This document shows, piece by piece, positions 1 to 8,525 of a DNA stretch of 64,000 nt. The notes beneath the pieces were generated by a model, which was not told where the DNA came from, searched no databases, and was given only the letters and a program-made list of their open reading frames with translations. Numbering within the stretch: position 1 is the stretch's first letter; the number at the start of each line of letters is the position of its first letter. Position numbers and translations under genes: made by a program. Location: NCBI GenBank assembly GCA_018400295.1, contig JAGYMZ010000005.1, forward strand, positions 25,157-89,156, read 5' to 3'. The stretch is from Bacteroidales bacterium. Lineage in GTDB: Bacteria > Bacteroidota > Bacteroidia > Bacteroidales > B18-G4.

Positions 1-1408
1 CGATGACCAGATTATAGTTTTTCAGGTCATCCAGGATGTTTTTGATCTGCTTCCTGCCGGGATCGGCACCCACCTGGCAATGCATAATGTTGGTGTAGTT
101 GGACAGGGATTGCTGAAATGGCGTCACTGATCCCCCTCCAATGCTTACTGATGCGATCTTTAGCGTGTCCAAGTGTTTCAAAGGGAGGATGTTTTGCTTG
201 TTCAGGACCAGGGTGATGGCTTCCCTGATGAGTTTTCTTTGCAAGGCCAGGTCATACCGGTTGTTAAGATCTTCCTCCAGCGTTTCCAGAGGAATTGTGT
301 CTTGCCGGTGAAGTCCTGCAAGATATTTGTAGAAGAGCACGCGCCGGACTTTGCTGTTTATCTGCTCCATGGTCAGGGAACCTTTACGCAAGGCAGCTGA
401 AATAGCCTGAAAGGCTTTCGGGACATCCCGGGGAAGGAGTAGCAGGTCATTTCCGGCCTGCAGGGCCATTGTTTCAATTTCACCGGGTTCATGAAACCGG
501 GTTACCCCCTTCATATCCAACGCATCAGTTATGATCAGGCCGCTGAACTGCATTTTTTTACGTAGCAGGGAATCTATGATCCGGTCAGATAATGTGGCGG
601 CCATGTTTTCACGATGATCAAGTGAGGGCACGAAAAGGTGGCCTGTCATGATGCCGGCTGTACCGTTATTGATCATTTCCCGGAAGGGGTAAAGTTCCAT
701 GCTGTCCAGCCTTGTGGTATCATGAAGGATTACCGGCAGGGATTCATGGGAGTCTGTATACGTGTCGCCATGCCCTGGGAAATGTTTTGCCGTGGCGATG
801 ACCCCCTCATCCTGCAATCCTCGCATATACATGATCGCTTTTCTGGCAACATTTGCTTTGTTTTCGCCAAATGAGCGCATGCCAATGATGGGATTGGACG
901 GATTGGAATTAATGTCCGCTACCGGTGCAAAATTAATATGGATGCCCATTCGCTGGCATTGCTTGCCGATGGACCGGCCCATGTGATAGATCAGGCTGTC
1001 GTCTTGTATTGCGCCCAGGGTCATCTGGAAAGGGAAGGAGAATATCCCGTTCAGTCTCATGCCCAATCCCCATTCGCCATCAATGGCAATGAATAATGGG
1101 ACCTGTGAAAGTGATTGCCAGTGGTTCGTTTGCGCTGCCTGTTCTTCAATGTTTCCCCTGAAAAAGGCAATGCCCCCGATACCATAATCACGGATATATC
1201 GGTCAATGGTATTGTCGTACGGTTTGCCGGGCTGATTGGCGCGTACGATGAAAAGCTGGCCTATGCGTTGCTCCGGTGTAAGGGTTCGAAGTACAGAGTC
1301 TGCCCAAAAGCGCGCGGCGGTGGTATCCTGCAAGTGTCTGCCGGAATGCGCTTTGAAATTCAGAAGAAGTACAATGTTTAATAATAAAAGGATACGGACA
1401 TGGGACAT
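1..1408 (-). CDS. Secreted glycoside hydrolase family 3 (beta-N-acetylhexosaminidase type), 3' end beyond window
   Basis: About 469 residues are visible and the frame is still open at base 1, so the C-terminus is missing. I chose the ATG at 1408; the protein then begins with a hydrophobic signal-peptide-like stretch (residues 1-23). The NagZ-type family 3 signature is present: KHFPGHGDT followed by TDSH, which holds the catalytic His/Asp pair, and ITDALDMKG, which holds the likely nucleophile Asp. Enzymes of this type release beta-linked N-acetylglucosamine, for example from peptidoglycan fragments. In Bacteroidota such proteins are often about 1000 residues long with a C-terminal beta-lactamase-like domain; the window edge prevents checking this. 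The gene stands alone, divergent from the transketolase gene. Confidence 0.9.
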   Translation of the reverse strand, partial: MSHVRILLLLNIVLLLNFKAHSGRHLQDTTAARFWADSVLRTLTPEQRIGQLFIVRANQPGKPYDNTIDRYIRDYGIGGIAFFRGNIEEQAAQTNHWQSLSQVPLFIAIDGEWGLGMRLNGIFSFPFQMTLGAIQDDSLIYHMGRSIGKQCQRMGIHINFAPVADINSNPSNPIIGMRSFGENKANVARKAIMYMRGLQDEGVIATAKHFPGHGDTYTDSHESLPVILHDTTRLDSMELYPFREMINNGTAGIMTGHLFVPSLDHRENMAATLSDRIIDSLLRKKMQFSGLIITDALDMKGVTRFHEPGEIETMALQAGNDLLLLPRDVPKAFQAISAALRKGSLTMEQINSKVRRVLFYKYLAGLHRQDTIPLETLEEDLNNRYDLALQRKLIREAITLVLNKQNILPLKHLDTLKIASVSIGGGSVTPFQQSLSNYTNIMHCQVGADPGRKQIKNILDDLKNYNLVI

Positions 1409-1580
1409 ATCAATTTATTTAGAATTTGTAAAAATAATTAATATTCCTGAACCGGCGGAATAATTTCGCTTTTATTTGCCGGCATAAGGGATGAAAAAAT
1501 GTTTTCCAATTTTATTAACAAATGGATGAAATATCGGATGATTTGGGTTAATTTTGAAATTATAAAGCTTTAATCAGATA

Positions 1581-2426
1581 ATGCCTACTACAAAAGATTT
1601 AGAAAGGATCGCGTCGCAGGTCCGGCGTGACATCATCCGGATGACCAACCAGGCCCGATCGGGACATCCCGGAGGTTCCCTTGGATGTGTGGAATATTTT
1701 GTTGCTTTGTTTTTTCACATCCTGCGGCACGATCCGGGACATTTTGACATGGATGGACGGGGCCAGGATGTTTTTTTCCTTTCAAATGGTCACATCACGC
1801 CCGTTTATTATAGTGTTCTGGCCCGCAGCGGATATTTTGAACTTTCCGAACTGAAAACGTTCCGAAAGATTGATTCCCGGTTACAGGGCCATCCCGCCAC
1901 CACGGAGGGCCTTCCCGGCATCCGCATAGCTACGGGATCTCTTGGACAGGGTTTGTCGGTCGCCATCGGAGCGGCACTTTCAAAAAAGAGAAATGGAGAT
2001 GATCATCTGGTATATTGCCTGATGGGTGATGGCGAGCTTGGAGAGGGCCAGATATGGGAGGCGGCCATGTATGCTGCGCACAATAAGGTGGATAATTTGA
2101 TCGCCACCGTGGATTATAACCGTCAGCAGATTGACGGTTCCACCGATGAGGTTCTTGGGCTGGGTGACCTGAGGGCAAAATGGGAGGCTTTTGGATGGAA
2201 GGTGCTGGAAATGGATGGCAATGACATGGGGAGCGTTCTTGGTGCCATGAAAGTGGCCAGGGAGGGTTGTGGCAAGGGTGTCCCGGTGATGATGCTCATG
2301 TCAACCGAAATGGGATATGGCATTGATTTTATGGTGGGGACACACCTGTGGCATGGGGTTCCACCGAATGATGAGCAGGCGGAGGATGCATTGGGCCAGC
2401 TTAAGGAAACCCTTGGAGATTACTAA
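1581..2426 (+). CDS. Transketolase, N-terminal (ThDP-binding) subunit
   Basis: 281 residues corresponding to the first half of transketolase, which moves two-carbon ketol units between sugar phosphates in the non-oxidative pentose phosphate pathway. The thiamine diphosphate motif starts at GDG 149-151 and ends at VDYN 177-180; SGHPGGSLG (27-35) and LSNGH (67-71) are further family landmarks. Its partner, the pyrimidine-binding plus C-terminal half, lies downstream at 3850-4815. Unusually, a complete VWA-domain gene sits between the two halves, starting only 18 bases after this stop codon. The reading is secure as a transketolase half; transketolase versus another two-subunit transketolase-like enzyme cannot be separated by sequence alone. 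Confidence 0.92.
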   Translation: MPTTKDLERIASQVRRDIIRMTNQARSGHPGGSLGCVEYFVALFFHILRHDPGHFDMDGRGQDVFFLSNGHITPVYYSVLARSGYFELSELKTFRKIDSRLQGHPATTEGLPGIRIATGSLGQGLSVAIGAALSKKRNGDDHLVYCLMGDGELGEGQIWEAAMYAAHNKVDNLIATVDYNRQQIDGSTDEVLGLGDLRAKWEAFGWKVLEMDGNDMGSVLGAMKVAREGCGKGVPVMMLMSTEMGYGIDFMVGTHLWHGVPPNDEQAEDALGQLKETLGDY

Positions 2427-2444
2427 TATGCACTGAATTAGTCA

Positions 2445-3848
2445 ATGGTTCAAAAGATTTATAAATATGTTCTTGTCCTTTGTTTCTTGATCCCCTGTAT
2501 TGTAAATGCCCAATATTACCAGGAAGGGGATACGGAGAAAGAGAAAGAACCTCCCCTCACACGCATTCTTTTCGTGTTTGATGCTTCTCAAAGTATGTAC
2601 GGCATCTGGCAGAGTGATAAAAAGATCAGTATAGCCCGGCGGTTGCTTTCCAATGTAATCGATAGTCTGAAAAATACCGAATACCTGGAGCTTGCCCTCC
2701 GTGTTTATGGGCATCAAAAATCTTATCCCCCCCAGGATTGTGATGATACACGCCTGGAGGTACCTTTCGGAAAGAATAATGTGGAACAGATCAAGCACCG
2801 GCTCAGGCAGATCAATCCCAAAGGAACAACCCCCATTGCCTACGCATTGCAGAAAGCCGGGGAAGATTTTCCGCCTTGTGATCATTGCCGGAACATCATT
2901 GTGCTTATAACTGACGGAATAGAAGAATGCGAGGGAGATCCATGTGCGGTTTCGGAAAGCCTGCAAAAAAACGGCGTTGCCCTTAAACCATTTATTATCG
3001 GCATTGGCAGGAATTTCGAGGATGCTTTTGATTGCGTGGGTACGTATTTTGATGCCAGCAGCGAAAGGCAATTTAGCAAAGCATTGAATATCATAATATC
3101 TCAGGCCTTAAATTCGACCACCACACAGATAAATCTTTTGGACGCTTATGGTTATCCAACGGAAACGAACGTTAATATGACGTTTTACGATAATTTCTCG
3201 CAGAGGGTCCAATACAATTTCATTCATACGATGAACAACCGGGGGATGCCCGATACGCTTATGCTTGACCCGCTGATCGTTTATGATGTTGTGGTCAATA
3301 CACTTCCTCCCGTGCGTAAAGACAGCGTGGTGCTGATGTCCGGAAAACATAACATTATACCCGTTGAAGCACCCCAGGGATATCTGAGGTTAAAGATCGA
3401 TGGATTTGATAATTCCATGAAAAGCTTACAGTGCATTGTTCGGGAGAAGGGTGATCACCAGACTGTGAACGTGCAAAATTTTGGGCATACGGAAAAATAC
3501 CTTACCGGGATGTACGATCTGGAGGTTCTTTGCCTGCCGCGTATTTATATTGACGAGGTGGAGGTTCTACAGAGTTCCACCACCACAGTAGAGATCCCGG
3601 TGCCTGGGATCGCGGTGTTTAAAAAATCTACCCAGGGCTATGGCAGTTTGTATGTTGCCCGGGGAGATTCCCTGGAATGGGTATATAATTTCAGGGAAAA
3701 CAATCCTCATCAGGAAACCCTTATCCTTCAACCCGGGCAGTATACAGTGATATTCAGGGCAAGATATGCAGACAGGGCACTTTATACGGTAGATCAGCAG
3801 TTCCGGATAACTTCAGGAAGAACAGCAAACATTAAAATATTTAATTAG
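2445..3848 (+). CDS. Secreted von Willebrand factor A domain protein
   Basis: 467 residues with a clear signal peptide ([20 protein letters not shown], cleavage probably after NA near residue 22), so it is exported. The VWA fold follows at about 40-215 with a full metal-ion (MIDAS) site: D46-x-S48-x-S50, a Thr in PKGTTP, and Asp in LITDGIEE. The rest, about 220-467, looks like beta-rich Ig-like modules and ends in a plausible beta-strand (RTANIKIF). VWA proteins usually bind proteins or matrix through the metal site; the partner here is unknown. It lies between the two transketolase subunit genes with gaps of 18 and 1 bases, so it is probably co-transcribed with cytoplasmic enzymes to which it has no obvious link. 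Confidence 0.85.
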   Translation: MVQKIYKYVLVLCFLIPCIVNAQYYQEGDTEKEKEPPLTRILFVFDASQSMYGIWQSDKKISIARRLLSNVIDSLKNTEYLELALRVYGHQKSYPPQDCDDTRLEVPFGKNNVEQIKHRLRQINPKGTTPIAYALQKAGEDFPPCDHCRNIIVLITDGIEECEGDPCAVSESLQKNGVALKPFIIGIGRNFEDAFDCVGTYFDASSERQFSKALNIIISQALNSTTTQINLLDAYGYPTETNVNMTFYDNFSQRVQYNFIHTMNNRGMPDTLMLDPLIVYDVVVNTLPPVRKDSVVLMSGKHNIIPVEAPQGYLRLKIDGFDNSMKSLQCIVREKGDHQTVNVQNFGHTEKYLTGMYDLEVLCLPRIYIDEVEVLQSSTTTVEIPVPGIAVFKKSTQGYGSLYVARGDSLEWVYNFRENNPHQETLILQPGQYTVIFRARYADRALYTVDQQFRITSGRTANIKIFN

Positions 3849-3849
3849 C

Positions 3850-4815
3850 ATGGAAGTTGCAATGAAAAGGTTTACGATACTGGATCACAAGGATACCCGT
3901 TCGGGTTTTGGAGAAGCCTTGCTTGAACTGGGTCATATGAATGAAAAGGTAGTGGCATTGTGCGCAGACCTGACCGGTTCCCTGAAGATGGACAAATTTG
4001 CAGCTGCCTTTCCGGACCGGTTTTACCAGATGGGCATATCAGAGGCCAATATGATGGGTGTGGCGGCTGGTCTGACCATCGGGGGACAAATCCCTTTTAC
4101 CGGGACCTTTGCCAATTTTTCCACCGGCCGGGTGTACGATCAGATACGGCAGTCGATTGCCTATTCGAACAAAAATGTCAAACTGTGTGCCTCCCATGCT
4201 GGCCTTACGCTGGGCGAAGACGGGGCTTCTCACCAGATACTGGAGGATATCGGGCTGATGAAAATGCTTCCCAACATGACGGTGATCAACCCCTGTGATT
4301 TCAACCAGACAAAAATGGCTACCCTGGCATTGGCCGATTATCCCGGACCGGTTTATTTGCGGTTCGGAAGACCGAAGATGCCTAATTTTATGCCGGAGGA
4401 AATCCCCTTTGATATCGGAAAAGCGATTTTACTCAGGGAGGGAACGGATGTAAGCATTTTTGCTACCGGACATCTTGTCTGGAAAGCTTTGGAGGCTTCG
4501 GAGGATTTGGCTGCAAAGGGCATCAGCAGCGAAGTGATCAATATCCATACGATCAAACCCATCGATGAAGCGGCGATCCTGGAATCCGTCAACAAGACCA
4601 AATGTGCTGTGACCGCTGAGGAACATGAGATCCATGGCGGACTGGGCGACAGTATTGCCCAGGTATTGTCACGCCGTATGCCGGCACCAATAGAAATGGT
4701 TGCGGTTATGGATACCTTCGGGGAAAGCGGCAAACCGCATGAACTGATGGCCAAATACGGCCTGGATACACCCAATATTATCCAGTCTGCCATGCGTGTT
4801 CTGGATAGAAAATAA
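3850..4815 (+). CDS. Transketolase, C-terminal subunit
   Basis: 321 residues containing the pyrimidine-binding domain (about 10-175) and the transketolase C-terminal domain (about 190-315). The stretch [19 protein letters not shown] carries the Glu that activates the thiamine ring, and the [14 protein letters not shown] segment is typical of this half. It completes the enzyme begun at 1581. The start at 3850 leaves a single base after the VWA stop; an in-frame ATG at 3862 (MKRFTILD) is an alternative and matches the usual N-terminus of this subunit better. The last segment ([16 protein letters not shown]) is the usual C-terminal signature. Confidence 0.92.
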   Translation: MEVAMKRFTILDHKDTRSGFGEALLELGHMNEKVVALCADLTGSLKMDKFAAAFPDRFYQMGISEANMMGVAAGLTIGGQIPFTGTFANFSTGRVYDQIRQSIAYSNKNVKLCASHAGLTLGEDGASHQILEDIGLMKMLPNMTVINPCDFNQTKMATLALADYPGPVYLRFGRPKMPNFMPEEIPFDIGKAILLREGTDVSIFATGHLVWKALEASEDLAAKGISSEVINIHTIKPIDEAAILESVNKTKCAVTAEEHEIHGGLGDSIAQVLSRRMPAPIEMVAVMDTFGESGKPHELMAKYGLDTPNIIQSAMRVLDRK

Positions 4816-4837
4816 TCCAGGCCTGTCCTTACGCATA

Positions 4838-4856
4838 ATACGGTCGGTAGCCGTAT
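4838..4856 (+). other. Hairpin between transketolase and aroK
   Basis: A perfect 6-bp inverted repeat, ATACGG and CCGTAT, around a 7-base loop (TCGGTAG), lies in the 63-base gap between the transketolase subunit and aroK. It is followed by a moderately T-rich stretch but no clean T-run, so it may be a weak terminator, a processing site or chance. Confidence 0.35.
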
Positions 4857-4878
4857 CGTTTCAATCGTTTGATCAATT

Positions 4879-5421
4879 ATGAGAATCTTTCTGGTCGGTT
4901 TTATGGGAGCGGGCAAAACAACGGTCGGTAGAAAGCTGGCCCGCAAACTCGACCATGACTTTTATGATACCGATCATGTTTTTGAAGAAAAATTCCGGTA
5001 TACCATTTACAACTTTTTTGAACATTTTGGCGAGGATATGTTCCGGAAGTTGGAGTACGGTGTTTTGCAGGATCTCATTCGAAATACTTCTGATGTAGTG
5101 ATATCCACCGGGGGTGGGACACCGTGTTTTTATGATAATATGGACATAATGAACCGGTCTGGCATTACGGTTTACCTGACCATGCACAAAAGTTCACTGA
5201 AACAACGCCTCATTCGTTCAAAAAGGCCCAGGCCCGCTCTGAAAGGCATGAGCGAAGAACATATGGAAAAGTATATTGATGAATTGCTGGACCGCCGGGA
5301 ATCGTATTATTCTCTCGCCCGGATAACGGTGAAAGGGGAAAACTGCAATGTAGATGACCTGTGCCGGGAAATAGTGGATTTAGGGAATGCCAATGGTCAT
5401 AAGGCCGGTGGGGTTGGTTGA
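4879..5421 (+). CDS. aroK: Shikimate kinase
   Basis: 180 residues, normal length for AroK, which phosphorylates shikimate at the 3-hydroxyl in the chorismate pathway. The P-loop GFMGAGKT (7-14) is at the N-terminus, followed by the shikimate-binding DTD motif in HDFYDTDHVF, the Arg region in FRKLE, the STGGGTP loop and a lid region with KRPRP. The final residues (GNANGHKAGGVG) are poorly conserved. The gene runs in the same direction as the transketolase genes and converges on rlmD. Another pathway gene, aroE, is in the window at 60891 but is not linked. Confidence 0.95.
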   Translation: MRIFLVGFMGAGKTTVGRKLARKLDHDFYDTDHVFEEKFRYTIYNFFEHFGEDMFRKLEYGVLQDLIRNTSDVVISTGGGTPCFYDNMDIMNRSGITVYLTMHKSSLKQRLIRSKRPRPALKGMSEEHMEKYIDELLDRRESYYSLARITVKGENCNVDDLCREIVDLGNANGHKAGGVG

Positions 5422-5435
5422 ACCAATGGTATGCG

Positions 5436-6842
5436 TCATTTCCTGACCAGCATTGCCATATTTTCCACATGCTGCGTATGTGGGAACATATCTATTGGCT
5501 GCACTTCCTTTATTTCATAGCATTCGGATAACAAGGCCAGGTCCCTGGCCTGTGTGGCAGGATTACAACTGATGTAGGCGATTTTTTCAGGGGCAGCGAG
5601 CAGCAATTGATGGATCACGTCAGGGCTCATGCCCGCACGTGGCGGATCCGTAATGACAATATCCGGGCGTCCGTGTTGTTTAATGAAATCCATGGTCAGG
5701 ATCTTTGACATGTCACCGGCAAAGAATTCCGTATTGGTGATCCCGTTAAGTTTTGAGTTTTCCCGGGCGTCCCTGACCGCATCTTCCAGGTATTCTATCC
5801 CAACCACCCTGGAGGCTTTGCCGGCAATGAAATTGGCGATCGTGCCGGTCCCGGTGTACAGATCATATACGGTTTCATTTCCTTTCAGGGAAGCAAATTC
5901 ACTGGTAAGCTGGTACATCCGGAGCGCCTGTTTGTAGTTGGTTTGAAAGAATGATTTGGGTGCGATCCGGAACGTAAGGTGTTCCATTGTTTCCCGGATA
6001 TACGATGCCCCATGGTATAAAATAATTTTCTGGTCGGAGAGATCGGGGTTCTTTTTGGTATTTATGACGTAATGCATGGAAGTGATCTCCGGAAAATGCC
6101 CTTTAATGAAATCCAGCATTGGAAAAAGATCTTCTTCTCTGTCTTCATTCACCGAAATGATTAGCATCAATGCTCCCGTCGATGTATTCCGGATGATGAG
6201 ATTTCGCAGGAAGCCGGTCCAGTCAAGCACATTGTAAAAACTGAGTTTGTTTCTTACCGCATATTCTTTAATGGCCAGCCGTATTGCATTGGAGGGGTTA
6301 TCCTGAAGAAAGCATTCATCAAGGTCCAGGATACGGCTGAACATACCGGGCAGGTGAAAGCCCAGTCCTTTCATCTCATCCTCGCTCAGTCGGCCCCCGG
6401 ATGTGTCTGTGATCCATTTCCGGTTGGAAAAAGTGAACTCCATTTTGTTCCGGTAATGGAAAATGTCCGGTGAAGCAAGGATGGGCCGGATGGAAGGGAA
6501 GTTCAGTTTTCCTATGCGCCGGAAATTATCCTCCACCTGTTTTTGCTTGAAACGAAGCTGATGCCTGTATTGCATGTTTTGCCATTTGCATCCTCCGCAC
6601 AATCCAAAATGCTTGCAACGGGGTTCCGTTCTTAGTTCCGAAGCTTTCCGGAGTTTCTCTATTCGGCCCAGCATATAGGATTTCTTTTTATTGGTCACCC
6701 GGATATCGCAGATATCACCGGGCACCGCGAAGGGTACAAATATTACCCGGTTGTCCACCCGGGCAATGGCTTTCCCTTCCGATCCTGTATCCAGGATCTC
6801 CACGTTTTCAAATACAGGAAGGATTTTTCGTTTTCTTGACAT
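5436..6842 (-). CDS. rlmD: 23S rRNA (uracil-1939-C5)-methyltransferase RlmD
   Basis: 468 residues from the ATG at 6842 (MSRKRK), preferred over a longer reading because the TRAM RNA-binding domain begins almost at once (about 8-65). The iron-sulfur cluster cysteines are C76, C82 and C85 (C-x5-C-x2-C) plus C177. The methyltransferase half has the SAM loop YTGTGT, the ITDPPRAG motif and the catalytic C426 in ISCNPATQ. The family methylates uridines in rRNA (RlmD) or tRNA (TrmA-like); the 4-cysteine cluster and TRAM domain fit the RlmD/RumA group. It converges on aroK with only 14 bases between the stops. Confidence 0.93.
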   Translation of the reverse strand: MSRKRKILPVFENVEILDTGSEGKAIARVDNRVIFVPFAVPGDICDIRVTNKKKSYMLGRIEKLRKASELRTEPRCKHFGLCGGCKWQNMQYRHQLRFKQKQVEDNFRRIGKLNFPSIRPILASPDIFHYRNKMEFTFSNRKWITDTSGGRLSEDEMKGLGFHLPGMFSRILDLDECFLQDNPSNAIRLAIKEYAVRNKLSFYNVLDWTGFLRNLIIRNTSTGALMLIISVNEDREEDLFPMLDFIKGHFPEITSMHYVINTKKNPDLSDQKIILYHGASYIRETMEHLTFRIAPKSFFQTNYKQALRMYQLTSEFASLKGNETVYDLYTGTGTIANFIAGKASRVVGIEYLEDAVRDARENSKLNGITNTEFFAGDMSKILTMDFIKQHGRPDIVITDPPRAGMSPDVIHQLLLAAPEKIAYISCNPATQARDLALLSECYEIKEVQPIDMFPHTQHVENMAMLVRK

Positions 6843-6951
6843 CAAATACACGTGTTGTTCATACAGAATATTGCGTTGGGGCAATATGGCAGATGAAGCC
6901 GCATTTCCCATCCCTTACGATCGCACCGCAAAAATAACACAATATGATCAC

Positions 6952-6981
6952 CTGGCTGCTGTTTAATAAATTGTAAATTTG
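6952..6981 (+). promoter_or_regulatory. Probable promoter of the NAD(P)HX repair gene
   Basis: The -7 element TAAATTTG (6974-6981) matches TAnnTTTG exactly. CTG at 6952-6954, 19 bases upstream, is one mismatch from the TTG -33 core. It sits 17 bases before the ATG at 6999. Confidence 0.5.
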
Positions 6982-6998
6982 TTGGAAAAGCAATTGCC

Positions 6999-8510
6999 AT
7001 GAAAATATTACCGATCGACAAGGTCAGGAAAGCCGATAAGTACACCATTGAAAACGAGCCGGTGGATTCCATTGAACTGATGGAAAGGGCGGCCAGGGAA
7101 TGTTATAAGTGGATCTATAAGCGGATAAAGAGGGGGGAACGTGTCAAGATTTTTGCGGGCCCGGGGAATAACGGGGGAGATGGATTGGCCCTTGGAAGGT
7201 TGCTTGGCAGGCAGAAAATTCCCGTGGATATATATGTGATCCGTTTTACAGAAAAATCTTCGCCGGATTTCAGGATCAATTATGAGCGCCTGGAGCTGGT
7301 CCCGGAGGTTAGGGTGCATAACTTAAGGGAAAAGGATCCGTTGCCTGAGTTGACCGAAAATGATGTTGTCGTGGATGCCATTTTTGGATCCGGTTTGTCA
7401 AAACCTGTCAAAGGATTTGTTTCCGATGTGATCGATTACATCAACGACGCTTTTTCACGGGTGATTTCCATCGACATCCCTTCCGGCTTGTTTAGCGATA
7501 CCTGTAGCCGGGATAAAGGCGGGACCATCATAAAAGCTGATCATACCCTTAGTTTCCAGTTTCCTAAATATGCATTTTTCTTTGCTGAGAATGACGCATT
7601 CGTGGGAAAATGGGAGATCCTTTCGATCGGATTGCATCCCGATTACATAGATGAGGTGGAGGTGACCAACCATTATGTTTTGAAGGAAGATGTTATACTG
7701 GAATATCAGCCCAGAAATAAATATGCACATAAAGGCAATTTTGGTCATGCCCTGCTGATATCGGGATGCTACGGCAAAATGGGAGCCGCTGTGCTTGCTT
7801 CCAGGGCATGTATGCGCTCCGGTGCCGGTTTGCTGACAACCCATATTCCGGTCAAGGGTTATGATATATTGCAGACTTCTGTACCCGAATCCATGGTCAG
7901 TCTTGACGAGGACGATGAAGTATTTACCCGCCATCCTTCCCTGGACCCCTACAATGCGATTGGTATTGGTCCCGGACTGGGCCTGGACGAACGTACACAG
8001 AATGCCCTGAAGGTTTTGATTCAGAATACGGACCTCCCTTTGATCATTGACGCGGATGCCATCAATATTCTGGGGGAAAACAAGACCTGGATCTCTTTCT
8101 TGCCACAGGGTAGTATATTGACTCCACACCCCAAAGAATTTGAGCGAATTGCCGGAAAATCCGGAAATTGTTTTGATCGCGTGAAGATGCAGCGTGCGTT
8201 CGCTGTCAAGCATCAGGTATATGTTGTTTTGAAAGGGGCGCACACCAGCATATGCTGCCCGGATGGCACATGTTTTTTTAATTCCACGGGCAATCCGGGT
8301 ATGGCTACAGGAGGCAGTGGCGATGTGCTGACAGGCATTATTCTGGGCCTGATGGCCCAGGGTTACCCGTCAAAGGTTTCTGCGGTAATGGGGGTGTTTT
8401 TACATGGAATGTCGGCCGATATTGCCATGCCCAGAATAAGTCAGGAAGCCATGATCGCAGGGGATCTTATAGAATATACCGGCCGCGCATTCAAGGAACT
8501 GGTACGCTGA
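6999..8510 (+). CDS. nnrD: Bifunctional NAD(P)HX epimerase / ADP-dependent NAD(P)HX dehydratase
   Basis: 503 residues, the full-length two-domain form (YjeF family). The N-terminal epimerase domain (about 1-215) has GPGNNGGDG at 54-62. The C-terminal dehydratase domain (about 225-500) is ribokinase-like and has GNPGMATGGSGDVLTG starting at 431, which binds the nucleotide. Together they repair hydrated NADH/NADPH, the damaged forms made by heat or glyceraldehyde-3-phosphate dehydrogenase. The gene has its own promoter candidate and ends 15 bases from the stop of the convergent parE gene. Confidence 0.95.
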   Translation: MKILPIDKVRKADKYTIENEPVDSIELMERAARECYKWIYKRIKRGERVKIFAGPGNNGGDGLALGRLLGRQKIPVDIYVIRFTEKSSPDFRINYERLELVPEVRVHNLREKDPLPELTENDVVVDAIFGSGLSKPVKGFVSDVIDYINDAFSRVISIDIPSGLFSDTCSRDKGGTIIKADHTLSFQFPKYAFFFAENDAFVGKWEILSIGLHPDYIDEVEVTNHYVLKEDVILEYQPRNKYAHKGNFGHALLISGCYGKMGAAVLASRACMRSGAGLLTTHIPVKGYDILQTSVPESMVSLDEDDEVFTRHPSLDPYNAIGIGPGLGLDERTQNALKVLIQNTDLPLIIDADAINILGENKTWISFLPQGSILTPHPKEFERIAGKSGNCFDRVKMQRAFAVKHQVYVVLKGAHTSICCPDGTCFFNSTGNPGMATGGSGDVLTGIILGLMAQGYPSKVSAVMGVFLHGMSADIAMPRISQEAMIAGDLIEYTGRAFKELVR

Positions 8511-8525
8511 AAAAATACGTTTCTT

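Noticed and set aside
1549..1556. TAATTTTG ahead of the transketolase gene as a promoter
   Set aside because: It fits TAnnTTTG but no -33 core exists 18-21 bases upstream; too weak to list as a feature.
2442..3071. 209-codon open frame antisense to the VWA gene
   Set aside because: It lies entirely opposite a gene with a signal peptide and intact VWA motifs, and shows no domain or plausible composition of its own.
4840..4931. 11-base direct repeat ACGGTCGGTAG (4840-4850 and 4921-4931)
   Set aside because: The second copy is inside aroK where it encodes conserved residues after the P-loop; likely chance.
7455..8243. 262-codon minus-strand frame
   Set aside because: Shadow of the NAD(P)HX enzyme, whose conserved motifs lie on the plus strand.
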